A DNA stretch of 64,000 nucleotides from Bog-532 sp963805255 (GCA_963805255.1 CAWDTK010000020.1:1-64000), one strand, 5' to 3'; positions 18,635-29,095 are shown, numbered from the stretch's first letter. Numbers and translations: made by a program. The notes: generated from the sequence alone by a model not told the origin.

Positions 18635-18740
18635 CTAGGAGGCCACTGAATAACCCTGTTTGCGCTCAAGGAGCTAGCAGCTGACCTGCGGCTTTGCGAC
18701 ATTGATCATGAAAAATGGGACTTATTCAGCGCGCTCCTAG
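18635..18740. mobile_element. MITE related to the IS1182-family element at 40.9-45.4 kb
   Basis: A 106-bp sequence is bounded by CTAGGAG (18635-18641) and CTCCTAG (18734-18740). Its terminal inverted repeats read CTAGGAG, five variable bases, then TGAATAA on both sides. The IS1182-type element elsewhere in the window ends CTAGGACGGCACTGAATAAC, so the ends match in form. There is no coding capacity inside. CTAG on each side is consistent with a target duplication. The right CTAG supplies the TAG stop codon of the PPOX gene. Confidence 0.8.
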
Positions 18741-19162
18741 GCGACCGGCGGGGTTCGCCGGCCGGTCACCGAGGTCGGGCGAATCCGGATCCAGAACTGG
18801 CGCTCCACATTGCTGACCCACGGCCGGAGGCCAGCACGGCCGAGCCGCTCCACCTCGGCATCTTCGTCCACCGGTTCGGCCCGGCCGTTCACGACGACGC
18901 TCCACCCGGATTGCGTCCGCTCGTCGTAGTCGTCGGCTTCGAACGTGATCGGCCTTTGCCCCTGTGTCGCGGACAGCTTCGACCCATACGCCGTGCGGAA
19001 GATCACGTCCTGCCCGTCGACAAGATGGTTCACCGGCAGGACCTGTACCTCGCCGTCGGCGAGAAAGCCGACCCGCCCGACCGGCACCGACGCCAGCAGT
19101 CGCAGGCACGTATCGAAGGAGAGGGTCTCAAGCCCAGCGTGATCGATCGATTGGCCTGGCAT
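18737..19162 (-). CDS. pyridoxamine 5'-phosphate oxidase-family (PPOX) flavoprotein
   Basis: The 141-residue single-domain split-barrel protein has LLASVPVGRVGFLADGEVQVLPVNHLVDG at the start and DVIFRTAYGSKLSA and WSVVVNGRAEPV further on, as in the nitroimidazole-resistance/PPOX group that binds FMN or F420. It is probably cytosolic and redox-active. The role is unknown. Its C-terminus ends RRTPPVA, and the TAG stop is part of the CTAG at the border of the MITE. The original C-terminus may therefore have been slightly different. It is convergent with the polymerase-domain gene. Confidence 0.85.
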   Translation of the reverse strand: MPGQSIDHAGLETLSFDTCLRLLASVPVGRVGFLADGEVQVLPVNHLVDGQDVIFRTAYGSKLSATQGQRPITFEADDYDERTQSGWSVVVNGRAEPVDEDAEVERLGRAGLRPWVSNVERQFWIRIRPTSVTGRRTPPVA

Positions 19163-19354
19163 AGCGGTCTCCCGGAGTATGACCCGGCAGGCTCAGCGAG
19201 CTTGGACCGGGTACCTTTCTTTTCTTTCTAGAATGCCCCGCGCGCCTTATCCGCAAAGCTGGCGAAAGTCCCCCCGGAGCGGGCCGTTCGGCTGCTTGCT
19301 CAGCGCCATTTCCGCCTCATTTCCGTCTCATTTCAACGGCATTTCAACGGCATT

Positions 19355-19568
19355 TCAACGCCGTGTCGTGACCAGCACCGGCGCGTCTGCCATGCGCATC
19401 TCCACCGGTGTGCCGGGCGCCGGCGCCTCGGAGCTGGGCACGTCGACCTGGACCGTCACGTCCCCGGACAGCAGCACGCTGACCCGGTCAGTGAGCCGGG
19501 GAAGGTCGCGATCGTCACGATGCCGCTCCCGGCCGAGCCCCGCCGGCGATGATGAAATCGTACACCGG
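19355..19568 (-). pseudogene. composite remnant: GMC-type start joined to ABC-transporter TOBE tail
   Basis: AGGAG at about 19567-19571 precedes a GTG that opens VYDFIIAGGARPG, like the FAD-binding start of GMC oxidoreductases, and then stops. In a shifted frame the sequence continues as IVTIATFPGSLT and, in the next frame, RVSVLLSGDVTVQVDVPS...APGTPVEMRM...VLVTTRR. That is the form of a C-terminal TOBE domain of an ABC importer ATPase. I infer a deletion that fused the 5' end of one gene to the 3' end of another, followed by frameshift. There is no intact product. Confidence 0.5.
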
Positions 19569-19575
19569 GCCACTC

Positions 19576-21471
<1,896 letters not shown>

Positions 21472-21523
21472 GCCGCGATCCTACGGCCCGCCTCTGTCAG
21501 GGCGTGCCGATAATCTGGCCCTC

Positions 21524-21898
21524 GTGAGTGATGGTGATGCGGTAGCCCGGGTCCGGGAGATCTGCCTTGCGCTGCCCGAGGCGGCCGAGAAATCGTTCGG
21601 CGGTCATACGTCCCCGGCGTTCCGGGTGCGCGACAAGATGTTCGTCATGATCAGCGAGGATCGCACCGCCATGACGTTCAAGGGTGCCGCCGGGGTGCAG
21701 GAGGCGCTGGTCGCGGACGACCCGGAACGGTTCTACGTGCCGCCCTATGTCGGCTCCAAGGGCTGGGTGGGCGCGCGGCTGGATGTCGGCCAGGACTGGG
21801 ACGAGATCGCCGAACTGCTGCTGGACAGCTACCGGCTGGTCGCGCCCAGGCGCCTGGCCGCCCTCGCCGACCCGATGCGCCCTCCCGCCGGCTCGTAG
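21524..21898 (+). CDS. MmcQ/YjbR family DNA-binding-like protein
   Basis: The GTG at 21524 opens VSDGDAVARVREICLALPEAAEKSFGGHTSPAFRVRDKMFVMI, the standard beginning of MmcQ/YjbR proteins, and PERFYVPPYVGSKGWVGARLD and WDEIAELLLDSYRLVAP complete the 124-residue domain. The family has a double-wing, CyaY-like fold and is often annotated as DNA-binding without proven function. It is divergent from recQ with 52 bases between the starts, so the two may share a promoter region. Confidence 0.88.
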   Translation: MSDGDAVARVREICLALPEAAEKSFGGHTSPAFRVRDKMFVMISEDRTAMTFKGAAGVQEALVADDPERFYVPPYVGSKGWVGARLDVGQDWDEIAELLLDSYRLVAPRRLAALADPMRPPAGS

Positions 21899-22032
21899 CG
21901 ATCATCTGCACACCGCCGGCACAGGCCATCATTTGGCCAGCCAGGAAAGCCAGGAATCTGCGAGAACGGCGCTGTGTCCGGCCTGCGCGTCCGCGCCACG
22001 ATCGCGGAAAACCGCGTCGCGGGAGTGGCGGC

Positions 22033-23547
22033 TCAGCGGCCGCCTGGGGCCCAGGGGTCATAGTCGACTTCCAGCGGCTCCTGGGGCGGGCGTTCGGCTT
22101 CGGGGACGTGCTGCAGGTTCAGCCGGATCCGGGTCCAGCTGTAACTGCGGCCGCGCATCGAGTCCACGAGCACGTCGGCAGGGGCCAGCAGCGGCCAGAC
22201 GTCCAGATGCCGCGCCTTCCAGCGTTCGAGGCCCGCCATGGCCTCGGCCTTGGTGGCCGCGCGGGCGACTTCGATCAGCGGCATCTTGGACTGGCGCCGG
22301 CCCGCCGGCCCGCCGCGTGGCGTGGCCGCCTCGGTTGCGGCCCCATCCGCGTCTGCCCCGGCGCCCGCAGCCGGGCCGCCCGCATCGGCACCGCCCGCAT
22401 CAGCACCGCCCGCATCAGCACCGCCCGCATCGGCACCGCCCGCATCGGCACCGCCCGCATCAGCACCGCCCGCATCAGCACCGCCCGCATCAGCACCGCC
22501 CGCATCAGCACCGCCCGTCTTGGCAGGCTTGGCCGGGGCCTTGCGCCCGGACCGCCGTTTGGACGGCTGCACCCGGGGTTCCTCGCCGTCCTGCCGGACG
22601 AAATGCGGGGGCCACGGCGCATCCGGCAGGCCCGCGGCCTCGTCCCGTTCGGCCAGGCCGAGCAGTCCTTCGATGGAGCCGGCGGCCTCGTCCATGCCCG
22701 CCCACGGGTCGCCCATCTCGGCGAACCGGGCCGGCACGGTGTCGATCGTGAAGGCGGCGGGGTCACACCCGGCTACCTCGTCCCAGTGCAGGGGCGTCGA
22801 CACCCGGGCGTCCGGCAGCGGGCGGATCGAATACGCGGACGCGATCGTCCGGTCCTTGGCGTTCTGGTTGTAGTCGACGAAGACGCCGTGCCGTTCTTCT
22901 TTCCACCATTTGCTCGTCGCGATGCCGGGGGCGCGGCGTTCGACCTCCCGGGCGAGCGCCACGGCCGCCCGGCGGACATCGGTAAACGGCCACTGCGGTT
23001 CGATCCGGGCGTAGATGTGGAAGCCGCGGGAGCCCGACGTCTTCGGCCAGGCCGTCAGGCCGAAATCCGCCAGCACCGACTTGGCCACCATGGCCACGTC
23101 CATGATCTGCGGCCAGGCGATGCCCGGCACGGGGTCGAGGTCGACCCGGAGCTCGTCCGGGTGCTCGAGGTCATCGGCGCGGACGGGGTGCGGGTTGAGG
23201 TCGATACAGCCCAGGTTGACTACCCAGACCAGCTGCGACTCGTCGTGCACCACGACCTCGCTGGCCGTCCGGCCCGACGGGAAGCGCAGTTCTACCGTCT
23301 CGATCCAGTCCGGCCGGCTTTCCGGCGCCCTCTTCTGGAAGAACGGCTCGCCCTCCGCACCGTTCACGAAACGCTTGAGCGCCATCGGCCGCCGGTCAAC
23401 GCCGCGCACCGCGCCGTCCGCCACCGCGAGGTAGTAGCGGACAAGATCGATCTTGGTATGGCCGGTGCGCGGGAAGAAGACCTTGTCCGGATTGCTGACG
23501 GGCACTTCCCGGCCCGCTGCCTCCACTACCGTTTTAGCCCCCGGCAT
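22033..23547 (-). CDS. LigD-type polymerase-domain protein with GGADA repeat linker
   Basis: Residues 1 to ~300 form a PolDom like mycobacterial PolD1/Rv3730c: VSNPDKVFFPRTGHTKIDLVRYY, the metal-binding LRVDLDPVPG, KTSGSRGFHIYARI and YNQNAKDRTIASAYS. A basic segment and then nine perfect GGADA repeats (residues about 340-390) separate it from a C-terminal ~100-residue region (MPLIEVARAATKAEAMAGLERWK...DYDPWAPGG), also seen in the long PolD-type proteins. The product is 504 residues and lacks ligase and nuclease modules. It probably performs gap filling or ribonucleotide addition in repair. The repeat length is likely to vary between strains. Confidence 0.9.
   Translation of the reverse strand: MPGAKTVVEAAGREVPVSNPDKVFFPRTGHTKIDLVRYYLAVADGAVRGVDRRPMALKRFVNGAEGEPFFQKRAPESRPDWIETVELRFPSGRTASEVVVHDESQLVWVVNLGCIDLNPHPVRADDLEHPDELRVDLDPVPGIAWPQIMDVAMVAKSVLADFGLTAWPKTSGSRGFHIYARIEPQWPFTDVRRAAVALAREVERRAPGIATSKWWKEERHGVFVDYNQNAKDRTIASAYSIRPLPDARVSTPLHWDEVAGCDPAAFTIDTVPARFAEMGDPWAGMDEAAGSIEGLLGLAERDEAAGLPDAPWPPHFVRQDGEEPRVQPSKRRSGRKAPAKPAKTGGADAGGADAGGADAGGADAGGADAGGADAGGADAGGADAGGADAGGPAAGAGADADGAATEAATPRGGPAGRRQSKMPLIEVARAATKAEAMAGLERWKARHLDVWPLLAPADVLVDSMRGRSYSWTRIRLNLQHVPEAERPPQEPLEVDYDPWAPGGR
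22376..22510. repeat. 15-bp tandem repeat, nine units, coding for GGADA
   Basis: Nine units of CCGCCCGCATCAGCA (plus strand; some with CGGCA) run from 22376 to 22510, and a degenerate tenth follows. They encode the GGADA linker of the polymerase-domain protein on the minus strand. The unit is in frame, so copy-number changes would only lengthen or shorten the linker. Confidence 0.95.
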
Positions 23548-23597
23548 GTGGGCAACTCTACGTGAGCCTGGGCTGCCCGGTCAGGGGCCTGGCCAGG

Positions 23598-23664
23598 AGG
23601 AAACCCAGCAGGAAACCCAGCAGGAAACCCAGCAGGAAACCCAGCAGGAAACCCAGCAGGAAAC
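23598..23664. repeat. 12-bp tandem repeat upstream of the DUF1697 gene
   Basis: Five perfect copies of AGGAAACCCAGC plus a partial sixth (AGGAAAC) lie immediately upstream of the GTG at 23682. Each unit carries AGGA, a Shine-Dalgarno-like core, at 12-base spacing. The last AGGA is about 20 bases from the start codon, too far for normal initiation, and the proximal GAGAG is the more likely ribosome-binding site. Confidence 0.9.
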
Positions 23665-23681
23665 TCTGAGAGAATGCGGGC

Positions 23682-24233
23682 GTGCGCACTCACGTAGCCT
23701 TGCTGCGCGGCGTCAACGTCGGCGGGCGCAAAGTCCCGATGGCGGACCTTCGGGAACTGATGACCTCGCTCGGGCATGCCGACGTCGCGACGTACATCCA
23801 GAGCGGCAACGTCGTGTTCACCAGCGAAGACGCCGACATCGGAAAGCTGGCCGACGTCCTGGACAAGGCGATCACTGAGCGTTTCGGTGTACCGGGCCAC
23901 GTCGTCATCGTCTCGCGCGAGGAGCTGGCCCGGGTGATCGCGGACAATCCGTATCCGGAAGAGTCCAACCCCAAGGCCCTGCATGCGGTCTTCCGGCGCT
24001 CGGAGCTGACCCCCGGCGACCTGGCGGCCGTCGAGAAGGCCAAGCAGCGAGCCAGCGACAAGGACTGCCGCGACGAAGTCACCGTGGTCGGGCGCACCCT
24101 GTTCCTGCACACCCCGGATGGGCTGGGGCGTAGTGAGCTGGCCGCGCAACTGTCCCGCACCGCCTCGATGAAGGCTGGCACCGCCCGCAACTGGGCGACC
24201 GTGCACAAGCTGATGGCGATGCTCGGCGACTAA
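23682..24233 (+). CDS. DUF1697 family protein
   Basis: The 183-residue protein starts VRTHVALLRGVNVGGRKVPMADLRELMTSLG and continues VATYIQSGNVVF and RNWATVHKLMAML, the signature of DUF1697. Established knowledge gives only a conserved, probably cytosolic fold of unknown function. The start is GTG 23682, 13 bases after GAGAG. The gene is divergent from the polymerase-domain gene at 23547 and is preceded by an unusual 12-bp repeat. Confidence 0.9.
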   Translation: MRTHVALLRGVNVGGRKVPMADLRELMTSLGHADVATYIQSGNVVFTSEDADIGKLADVLDKAITERFGVPGHVVIVSREELARVIADNPYPEESNPKALHAVFRRSELTPGDLAAVEKAKQRASDKDCRDEVTVVGRTLFLHTPDGLGRSELAAQLSRTASMKAGTARNWATVHKLMAMLGD

Positions 24234-24412
24234 GGCCGGCGGAGTCGGCCGGCAGAATTTAGCAGCCGGCGGAGCTAAGAAGCCGCAGCGTATTAACACC
24301 TGTCTTGATCTCTGGCCGGGTGATGATGTCTGTCTTCTGCGGTGGCCCGGCCCGGGAGATCGTTCAGGCTGGTGCCGGCTGGTGCCGGCTGGTGCGGGCT
24401 GTGTCGCGGGCT

Positions 24413-25399
24413 CTAAGGGGCCGCGGGGGGAACGCGGGCGTGGCGCCTGCGCCGGGGCACCGGGCGCGCCGGGCGCGTAGTGCGCGCCGGGGTCGTGTCG
24501 CCGAGCCGGACCTCGCCGGCCGGCATGCCGTGCCGCAGGTAGTAGTTCAGGATCTTCTCGATCACCTGGCTCAGTGAGCTGCCCTCCCGGACCGCCTTGC
24601 TCTGCGCCGCTGAACGGAGCGCCTGGTCGATCTTGACCGTGAGGTGCGGCCGCCGCCCGCTCGCCAGGGCCGGGCGCCGCCGGGGGAAGGCCGAGGGCGG
24701 CGGGACGTCCGGCACCGCGGACCGCAGCGCGGCCGGGACCGGCTGGCGGATTCGCGCCTGCACCGCCTGGCGGCTGATCCCCAGCGCGACGGCCAGCGGG
24801 CGCAGCGGCCAGCCGGCGTCGTGCAGCTTCGCCAGGGCGGCCGACAGCAGGTCGCTATTCCTGGATTCGCGGAGCTTTCGCAGGTAGGCGGCGATCTGGT
24901 CGGGGAGCACCAGGTCACCGGCGCTCGCCACCACAGTGGTCCCAGCCGCAGCAACCTCAGCCGCCGCCACCGGAACGTCAGCCGCAGCAACCTCAGCCGC
25001 CACTCGCGCCGGAACCTGAGCCGCAGCCGCCACCCGCGCCGGAACCTGAGCCGCAGCCGCCACCCGCGCCGGAACCTTAGCCGCAGCCGCCGGAACCTGA
25101 GCCGCAGCCGCCGCCGGAACTGCCACCGGAACCTCAGTCGCCGCGGCCAACCCGGGGGACTCAACCGCCTGAGCAGCCTCAGGAAGCGCAGGCGTCACGT
25201 CGGACACCGTATCCAGATCGAGCGTGCCGGGCCCGGACAGCCAGGTGCTCCGCTGGACGTACAGCTGGAGGCCGAGGATCACCACCTCGGACATGGTCCG
25301 GCCCTCGCCGGCCAGCCTCGCCTTCAGCCGCTGCCGAAGCTCCCGGTCGAGGCGGAAGGTCAGCAGCCGCCGGGACCGGCTTGTCGTCTCAGCCCCCAT
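24413..25399 (-). CDS. predicted DNA-binding protein with two ribbon-helix-helix domains and a central HTH
   Basis: The 328-residue protein has an N-terminal ribbon-helix-helix (RHH)-like region (residues about 10-50: RLLTFRLDRELRQRLKARL ... MSEVVILGLQLYV). An Ala/Val/Pro-rich linker with three AAAAQVPARV-type repeats (about 95-150) follows. A central helix-turn-helix (about 180-220: SAALAKLHDAGWPLRPLAVA then LGISRQAVQARIR) comes next. A second RHH-like region (about 252-292: HLTVKIDQALRSAAQ ... SLSQVIEKILNYYLRHG) precedes a basic Pro/Arg tail. I know no family with this order. It could be a transcription or plasmid/chromosome-structure regulator. No partner gene is adjacent: glpD follows on the same strand after 73 bases of separate sequence. 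Confidence 0.6.
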   Translation of the reverse strand: MGAETTSRSRRLLTFRLDRELRQRLKARLAGEGRTMSEVVILGLQLYVQRSTWLSGPGTLDLDTVSDVTPALPEAAQAVESPGLAAATEVPVAVPAAAAAQVPAAAAKVPARVAAAAQVPARVAAAAQVPARVAAEVAAADVPVAAAEVAAAGTTVVASAGDLVLPDQIAAYLRKLRESRNSDLLSAALAKLHDAGWPLRPLAVALGISRQAVQARIRQPVPAALRSAVPDVPPPSAFPRRRPALASGRRPHLTVKIDQALRSAAQSKAVREGSSLSQVIEKILNYYLRHGMPAGEVRLGDTTPARTTRPARPVPRRRRHARVPPAAP

Positions 25400-25472
25400 G
25401 ACCGCGCCCCTCCTCCCTGGCCGGGCACCCCATATTTTATTGGGCAGATATTGCCTTGCCGGGTGGTCCCGG

Positions 25473-27164
25473 TCACCCGGCCGTCTCGCGCTCGATACCG
25501 GGCACGCCGGTTAGCTCGCTGAGCGCCCGCGTGTCGGCCTGGAGAAGCTCCAGGTACCGTTCGGTCTCCGCGGCCCGCTGGGCGCTGTCCCAGCCGAGCA
25601 GGTCGCCCATGATGGCGGTCACCGGTCCCACCGCCTCGGCCCCGCAGGCCCCCGTCTCGATAAACAGCCGAACGCGCCTGACCAGGACATCCTCGACGTG
25701 CAGAGCGCCCTCGTGGGTGACCGCATAGGCCACCTCCGCATCCAGATAGGGGTGGCCGCCGGCCAGTGGCCTGGTCAGCGCGGGATGGTCCCGGGTGGGT
25801 TCGAGGACCTCTTCGGTGAGCGTCCCGTACCGGTCGATGAGGCGCTCGACCGCCTCCCGGGGCAGCCCGTAGTCCTCGGCGAGCCGCTCCGCCTCGGCCG
25901 CGGCGGCGGCGAGCCCGTCCGCGCCGAGCAGCGGCAGCTGGTCGGTGACCGAGGCCGGCACCCAGCGGCCGAAGTCGGCCACGGCCGCGTCCACCACATC
26001 GCGGGCCATCACCCGGTACGTCGTGAACTTGCCGCCGGCGATGCTGGTCAGGCCGGGAACGGGTGTATCGACCACGTGCTCGCGGGACAGCCTGCTGGTG
26101 GGCTTGGTCTGGTCGGCCGCGATCAGGGGCCGCAGCCCCGTATACACGCCGATGACATCCGAACGGGTCAGCGGCCGGGCCAGAATGCGGTTGGCGTGGT
26201 CCAGGATGTAGTCGATGTCCTCGCCGGTCGCGGCCGGCTCGGCCCGGTCGCCCGTCCAGTCGGTGTCCGTGGTCCCGACGATCCAGCGCTGTCCCCACGG
26301 GATGATGAACAGGACGCTCTTCTCGGCCCGCTGGATGATCCCGGTGTCCGACCGGATCGCCGCCCGCGGCACCACGACGTGCACGCCCTTCGACATCCGC
26401 ACCTTGTAACCGGCCTGGACGCCGCTGAGCTCGTGCACGAGATCGGTCCATACCCCGGCGCACACCACGACCCGCCGGGCCGAGACGTCGATGTCGCGGC
26501 CGGACTCCTCGTCGCGCACGCGCGCGCCGGTCACCCGCGTCCCGTCCGGCCCGCGCAGCAGCCCGCGCGCGCTGGCCCGGGTCGCCACCACGGCGCCGTG
26601 CGCGGCGGCGGTCCGCGCGACCGTGAGCGTGTACCGCGCGTCGTCCGCCTGCGCGTCGTAATACAGCAGCGCCCCGGCCAGCCCGGACGGCTTCAGGGCG
26701 GGCGCGAGCCGCAGCGCCCGGCGCACCGTCAGGTGCTTGTGGTGCGGGACCGGCCGCTTGGTGCCTTCGAGGGCGGCGTAGAGCACGAGGCCGGCCCCGA
26801 CGTACGGCCGCTCGACCACCTTGCGGTGCAGCGGATACAGGAACGAGACCGGCTTGACCAGATGCGGCGCCAGCCGGGACACGAGCAGGTCGCGCTCCCT
26901 GAGCGCCTCCCAGACGAGCTTGAAGTCGAACTGCTCCAGGTACCGCAGGCCCCCGTGGATGAGCTTGCTCGACCGGCTTGATGTGCCCGAGGCGAGATCG
27001 CGCGCCTCGACCAGCGCGACCCGGAGCCCGCGGGACGCGGCGTCCAGCGCGGCGCCCGCGCCGGTGACACCGCCGCCGATCACCAGGACGTCGAACTCCG
27101 TGCGGGCCAGACGATCGAGGACGGCGGCGCGGTCACGGGCATCCAGCCTGCCGTTATTGGCCAT
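25473..27164 (-). CDS. glpD: glycerol-3-phosphate dehydrogenase (FAD-dependent)
   Basis: The 563-residue enzyme oxidises glycerol 3-phosphate to dihydroxyacetone phosphate and passes electrons to quinone at the membrane face. The FAD-binding GxGxxG (VLVIGGGVTGAGAALDAASRG), SSRSSKLIHGGLRYLEQFD and the C-terminal DAO_C domain (residues about 400-520) are clear. The protein starts from an ATG at 27164. It is divergent from glpK, and the 176-base gap between them should contain the control region for both, giving a glycerol-use unit. No glycerol facilitator or GlpR gene is present in the window. Confidence 0.95.
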   Translation of the reverse strand: MANNGRLDARDRAAVLDRLARTEFDVLVIGGGVTGAGAALDAASRGLRVALVEARDLASGTSSRSSKLIHGGLRYLEQFDFKLVWEALRERDLLVSRLAPHLVKPVSFLYPLHRKVVERPYVGAGLVLYAALEGTKRPVPHHKHLTVRRALRLAPALKPSGLAGALLYYDAQADDARYTLTVARTAAAHGAVVATRASARGLLRGPDGTRVTGARVRDEESGRDIDVSARRVVVCAGVWTDLVHELSGVQAGYKVRMSKGVHVVVPRAAIRSDTGIIQRAEKSVLFIIPWGQRWIVGTTDTDWTGDRAEPAATGEDIDYILDHANRILARPLTRSDVIGVYTGLRPLIAADQTKPTSRLSREHVVDTPVPGLTSIAGGKFTTYRVMARDVVDAAVADFGRWVPASVTDQLPLLGADGLAAAAAEAERLAEDYGLPREAVERLIDRYGTLTEEVLEPTRDHPALTRPLAGGHPYLDAEVAYAVTHEGALHVEDVLVRRVRLFIETGACGAEAVGPVTAIMGDLLGWDSAQRAAETERYLELLQADTRALSELTGVPGIERETAG

Positions 27165-27340
27165 GAGGCGTTCCCTCTTCCTAATTGCCCATAAGCGTAC
27201 TTCTGAGGATGGACATTTCTCACTGGCCCTTCCTACAGTGTATGTACATCGTCAACCTGCCGCACGTTGGGCCCGCCAGGGATCTGGCACGGCCGGTACG
27301 GCAACTGGTACTTGTGACCCGAGGGAACAGGAGACCAACG
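27165..27340. promoter_or_regulatory. glpD/glpK divergent control region
   Basis: The 176-base gap between the divergent start codons is the only place for both promoters. It contains a short perfect palindrome, ATGTACAT, at 27242-27249. No confident -35/-10 pair is visible. The regulatory reading is inferred from gene order. Confidence 0.4.
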
Positions 27341-28858
27341 ATGGCCGACTTCGTCGCGGCGGTGGACCAGGGCACGACGAGCACCCGCTGCATGATCTTT
27401 GATCACGGCGGCAACGAGATCGCCAGGCACCAGCTTGAGCATTCGCAGATCCTGCCCAGGTCAGGCTGGGTGGAACACAACCCGGTCGAGATCTGGGAGC
27501 GGACCTCCTCGGTCATCCAGACCGCCCTGAACACGCGCAACCTGGCCGCCTCCGACCTGGCGGCGCTCGGCATCACCAACCAGCGGGAGACCACCCTGGT
27601 CTGGAACCGGCGTACCGGCCGCCCGTACGGGAACGCGATCGTCTGGCAGGACACCCGGACCGACCGGATCGCCACCGAGCTGGACCATTCGGGAGCGGGC
27701 GACGTCATCCGGCAGAAGGCCGGACTGCCGCCCGCGACGTACTTCTCCGGCGGCAAGCTCAAGTGGATGCTCGATCACATCGACGGCTTGCGCGCCGGCG
27801 CCGAGCGGGGCGATGCGATCTTCGGCACCACCGACACATGGCTGCTGTGGAACCTCACCGGGGGCACCGACGGCGGCGTGCACGTCACCGACGTGACCAA
27901 CGCGAGCCGCACGATGCTGATGGATCTGGACACGCTGGACTGGGACGACGAGCTGCTGTCGTTCTTCGGCGTGCCGCCCGCCATGCTCCCGCAGATCAGG
28001 CCGTCGTCGTCGCCGGAGCCGTACGGCGTGACGCTCCGGCACGGCCCGCTGCACGGCGAGATCCCGCTCACGGGTGACCTGGGCGACCAGCAGGCAGCCA
28101 CGGTGGGGCAGGTGTGCTTCGCGGTCGGCGAGGCCAAGAACACCTACGGCACCGGCAACTTCCTGCTGCTCAACACCGGCACCGAGCTGATCCGGTCCAA
28201 GAGCGGCCTGCTGACGACCGTCGCCTACCAGTTCGGCGACCAGCCCGCGGTCTTCGCGCTCGAGGGGTCGATCGCGGTCACCGGCGCGGCCGTCCAGTGG
28301 CTGCGCGACCAGCTCGGCATCATCAGCGGCGCTGCGGAAAGCGAGGACCTGGCCCGGCGGGTCGAAGACTCCGGCGGCATCTACTTCGTGCCCGCGTTCT
28401 CCGGCCTGTTCGCGCCGTACTGGCGGTCGGACGCGCGCGGTGCCATCGTCGGGCTGTCCCGCTTCCACACCAATGCCCACCTGGCCCGCGCGACGCTGGA
28501 GGCGATCTGCTACCAGAGCCGCGACGTGGTTGAGGCGATGGAGCGGGACTCCGGCGTGCACCTCGACGTGCTCAAGGCCGACGGCGGCGTCACCGCCAAC
28601 GACCTGTGCATGCAACTGCAGGCGGACATCCTCGGCGTGCCGGTCAGCCGCCCGGTGGTCGCGGAGACGACGGCGCTCGGCGCCGCCTACGCGGCCGGGC
28701 TGGCCACCGGCTTCTGGGCCGGTACCGGGGAACTGCGGGCCAACTGGAACGAATCCAGGCGCTGGGAGCCCACCTGGACGGAGCAACAGCGGGAGGATGG
28801 CTACGCCGGCTGGAAGAAGGCCGTCCGGCGCACCCTGGACTGGGTCGACGTCGGCTAG
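27341..28858 (+). CDS. glpK: glycerol kinase
   Basis: The 505-residue FGGY-family kinase phosphorylates glycerol with ATP. The ATG at 27341 is preceded by ACAGGAG and starts MADFVAAVDQGTTSTRCMIF, the nucleotide-binding phosphate-1 loop. GITNQRETT, WQDTRTDR, the GTTDTWLLWNLTGG region and the C-terminal ADGGVTANDLCMQLQADIL are all standard GlpK. An in-frame extension to 27185 exists but lacks family sequence. With glpD on the other strand it forms the glycerol-to-triose-phosphate route. Confidence 0.96.
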   Translation: MADFVAAVDQGTTSTRCMIFDHGGNEIARHQLEHSQILPRSGWVEHNPVEIWERTSSVIQTALNTRNLAASDLAALGITNQRETTLVWNRRTGRPYGNAIVWQDTRTDRIATELDHSGAGDVIRQKAGLPPATYFSGGKLKWMLDHIDGLRAGAERGDAIFGTTDTWLLWNLTGGTDGGVHVTDVTNASRTMLMDLDTLDWDDELLSFFGVPPAMLPQIRPSSSPEPYGVTLRHGPLHGEIPLTGDLGDQQAATVGQVCFAVGEAKNTYGTGNFLLLNTGTELIRSKSGLLTTVAYQFGDQPAVFALEGSIAVTGAAVQWLRDQLGIISGAAESEDLARRVEDSGGIYFVPAFSGLFAPYWRSDARGAIVGLSRFHTNAHLARATLEAICYQSRDVVEAMERDSGVHLDVLKADGGVTANDLCMQLQADILGVPVSRPVVAETTALGAAYAAGLATGFWAGTGELRANWNESRRWEPTWTEQQREDGYAGWKKAVRRTLDWVDVG

Positions 28859-29095
28859 GCGCCGCCCCTTCCCCGAAGCCCGTTATGGGCGCCGGTTTTC
28901 CGCAGATAGGCAGCCGTGTGCATCCCGCCACGGTGTTGCTGCTGGTGGCGGGATGCTCGGTTAGGCCGACACTGGTGGGGTCGTCGCTGGCGCGGGCCAG
29001 CAGGTCGGTGATGATGCCGGGGATCGTGCGGCGGCGGTCGATGATGGCGGGGTGGCTGGGGGCTCTGTGCGGCGCTCCGCTCATAGGCTGGGCCG

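Noticed and set aside
19563..19573. CTAGGAG near the recQ stop as another MITE end
   Set aside because: The following bases lack the TGAATAA part and there is no partner end; it serves as a ribosome-binding site of the relic frame.
25698..26981. 427-residue plus-strand frame across glpD
   Set aside because: Antisense shadow of glpD with Arg/Gly/His-rich composition.
28859..29095. Minus-strand peptide-like stretch (RRRTIPGIITDLLARAS)
   Set aside because: It could be a transposon relic, but I could not tie it to a family and it has no start signal.
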